Shown here: positions 8,757 through 9,414 of the stretch, in pieces | Layout of the letters: every line of letters begins with the position of its first letter | Position numbering within the stretch: the first letter of the stretch is position 1 | Assembly (NCBI GenBank): GCA_040756715.1 | Contig: JBFLYE010000034.1 | Location: 1-9,414 of the forward strand | DNA from: a bacterium | GTDB taxonomy: Bacteria > UBA9089 > UBA9088 | Direction: 5' to 3' | Length of the DNA stretch: 9,414 nt | Made by a program: the position numbers and the translations under genes | Notes under the pieces: generated by a model | The model's database searches: none | What the model was told of the DNA's origin: nothing | The model's input: only the letters and a program-made list of their open reading frames with translations

Positions 8757-9026
8757 TTAATAAACTTCATCATGTTTCCCTATATCTACAAATACTACTC
8801 TGTTGTTGTCAACAAAATAAAATATTATCCGTATATTATAGTCAATGCTAAAACTCCATAAGTCTTGTAGCCTTCCTGACAACTTGTGTGTTTTTAAAGC
8901 CTTATCAAAATGATTTTTTATAAATATTTCTACCCTTCCCCAAAATTTTCGTTCTAGCTCTTCATTTCCTTTAATTCTTTTTCTATACGCTCTTTTAAAG
9001 GAAGAGCTAAAACTAATTTCTATCAT
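8757..9026 (-). CDS. RelE/ParE-superfamily toxin of a type II toxin-antitoxin pair
   Basis: An 89-aa basic protein. The pattern THKLSGRLQDLWSFSIDYNI (46-65), R66, and the ending DIGKHDEVY (81-89) is that of the RelE/YafQ-like mRNA interferases, where basic residues and a C-terminal histidine (here H85, with H47 and R66 as further candidates) take part in cutting mRNA on the ribosome. The N-terminus has the usual helical pair (FKRAYRKRIKGNEELERKFW). Length is normal and nothing is missing, so it looks functional. Its ATG overlaps the stop of the small upstream gene as ATGA (9023-9026), the common antitoxin-first arrangement. It lies inside the liv operon, 15 nt before livH and on the same strand. 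ParE-like gyrase poisons share this fold, so the exact activity is less sure than the family. Confidence 0.85.
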   Translation of the reverse strand: MIEISFSSSFKRAYRKRIKGNEELERKFWGRVEIFIKNHFDKALKTHKLSGRLQDLWSFSIDYNIRIIFYFVDNNRVVFVDIGKHDEVY

Positions 9027-9229
9027 TCTTCTATCATTTTTCTTAGTTTGTCTACATCACTTGAAAATTCCAGTTTTGATTCTTTCAAGCTATTTTGATA
9101 ATTTCTGTAGATTTCTTCTCTTTTTTCCTCTATAAGATATTTATCTATTAGAAATTTAAGGTCTTCTTTTTCTTCCCTGGGTAATGATTTTACAGATTCA
9201 ATTAAATTATCATATCTTAATGCATCCAT
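9023..9229 (-). CDS. Putative antitoxin of the RelE-type pair
   Basis: A 68-aa, highly charged, mostly helical protein: an N-terminal helix region (NLIESVKSLPREEKEDLKFL, residues 8-27), a middle rich in E, K and R, and a C-terminal acidic helix ending KLRKMIEE. I do not recognise a named DNA-binding fold (no clear ribbon-helix-helix or PHD/AbrB pattern). The role is inferred from small size, charge, position just before the toxin and the 4-nt ATGA overlap. The segment SLPREEKEDL resembles that seen in small antitoxin-like proteins of the addiction-module type. A good ribosome site, AAAAGGG (9235-9241), lies 5 nt before the ATG. It starts 15 nt after the stop of the binding-protein gene, and no separate promoter is apparent. 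Confidence 0.7.
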   Translation of the reverse strand: MDALRYDNLIESVKSLPREEKEDLKFLIDKYLIEEKREEIYRNYQNSLKESKLEFSSDVDKLRKMIEE

Positions 9230-9244
9230 AATTGCCCTTTTACC

Positions 9245-9414
9245 CTATTCCTTAATCAATACAAATTTTTCTCCCTCTACCTTATAAACACTAATAGCCT
9301 TATTCAAGGTATCTCCCTTTTCATCAAATTTTGTCTCTCCCAAAATCCCTTGATAATTAACATTTTTTACCCAGTTAATTACCTTTAGATTGTCAAGACC
9401 AGAATTAGAGATTG
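9245..9414 (-). CDS. Periplasmic branched-chain amino acid-binding protein (LivJ/LivK type), C-terminal end only
   Basis: The last 56 codons of a gene that continues past the right edge of the window. The reading frame gives ISNSGLDNLKVINWVKNVNY, then QGILGETKFDEKGDTLNKAI and SVYKVEGEKFVLIKE before TAG (9245-9247). The GxxGxxxFDxxGD pattern followed by a short strand and a K/G/K-F-V ending is the characteristic C-terminus of type I periplasmic binding proteins that feed Liv transporters. Together with livHMGF immediately downstream, it completes the importer: this protein would capture the amino acid outside the membrane. Which ligand it binds cannot be judged from the tail. Confidence 0.85.
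   Translation of the reverse strand, partial: ISNSGLDNLKVINWVKNVNYQGILGETKFDEKGDTLNKAISVYKVEGEKFVLIKE

Noticed and set aside
9230-9244. Separate promoter for the toxin-antitoxin pair
   Set aside because: Only 15 nt separate it from the preceding stop codon, and no clear -35/-10 pair is seen just upstream in the end of the binding-protein gene.

Overview
The window shows the 3' part of a bacterial rRNA operon, a short cell-shape operon, and a convergent branched-chain amino acid (LIV) transport operon. The DNA looks A+T-rich by eye, codons such as AGG/AGA/ATA are frequent in the protein genes, and the rRNA is clearly bacterial. I cannot name the phylum. Heavily expanded 23S helices, a 23S intron and this codon style would fit a deep-branching or uncultivated lineage, but that is inference. 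The mreB and mreC genes suggest a walled, probably rod-shaped cell.

Region 1 (1-3366) is a 23S rRNA gene that enters the window already in progress, perhaps 450-500 nt into the molecule. It carries large extra pieces. There is a nested hairpin expansion at helix 25 (about 48-180), a repeat-built hairpin at helix 45 (about 787-875), a 626-nt group I intron at 1649-2274, and expansions near helix 98 (3141-3180) and helix 101 (about 3265-3335). The intron lies after the residue equivalent to E. coli U1951. It encodes a 150-aa single-motif LAGLIDADG homing endonuclease placed inside loop L8, and its P1, P3, P5, P6, P8 and P10 pairings can be read directly.

Region 2 (3367-3641) holds a short spacer, the 5S rRNA (about 3467-3582), a T-rich tail, and a strong-looking promoter whose -10 box almost touches the mreB start codon, suggesting a leaderless mRNA.

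Region 3 (3642-5470, + strand) is mreB overlapping mreC by 28 nt. mreD does not follow directly.

Region 4 (5472-9414, - strand, read right to left) is the 3' end of a livJ/livK-type periplasmic binding protein, then a small toxin-antitoxin pair (unidentified 68-aa antitoxin plus RelE-superfamily toxin), then livH, livM, livG and livF. The spacing is 15 nt or less, or the genes overlap, so this looks like one transcript. livH is split by a one-base frameshift at a run of nine T (U in the mRNA). Its frames join cleanly by a -1 shift at U UUU UUC, which has the form of a canonical slippery heptamer, so it is a sequencing error, a young pseudogene or programmed slippage. The mreC and livF stop codons are 1 nt apart with no terminator visible.

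The most noteworthy items are the P2-less and P9-less L1951-type mobile intron, the repeat-derived helix 45 insertion, the slippery frameshift in livH, and the toxin-antitoxin module inside the liv operon.
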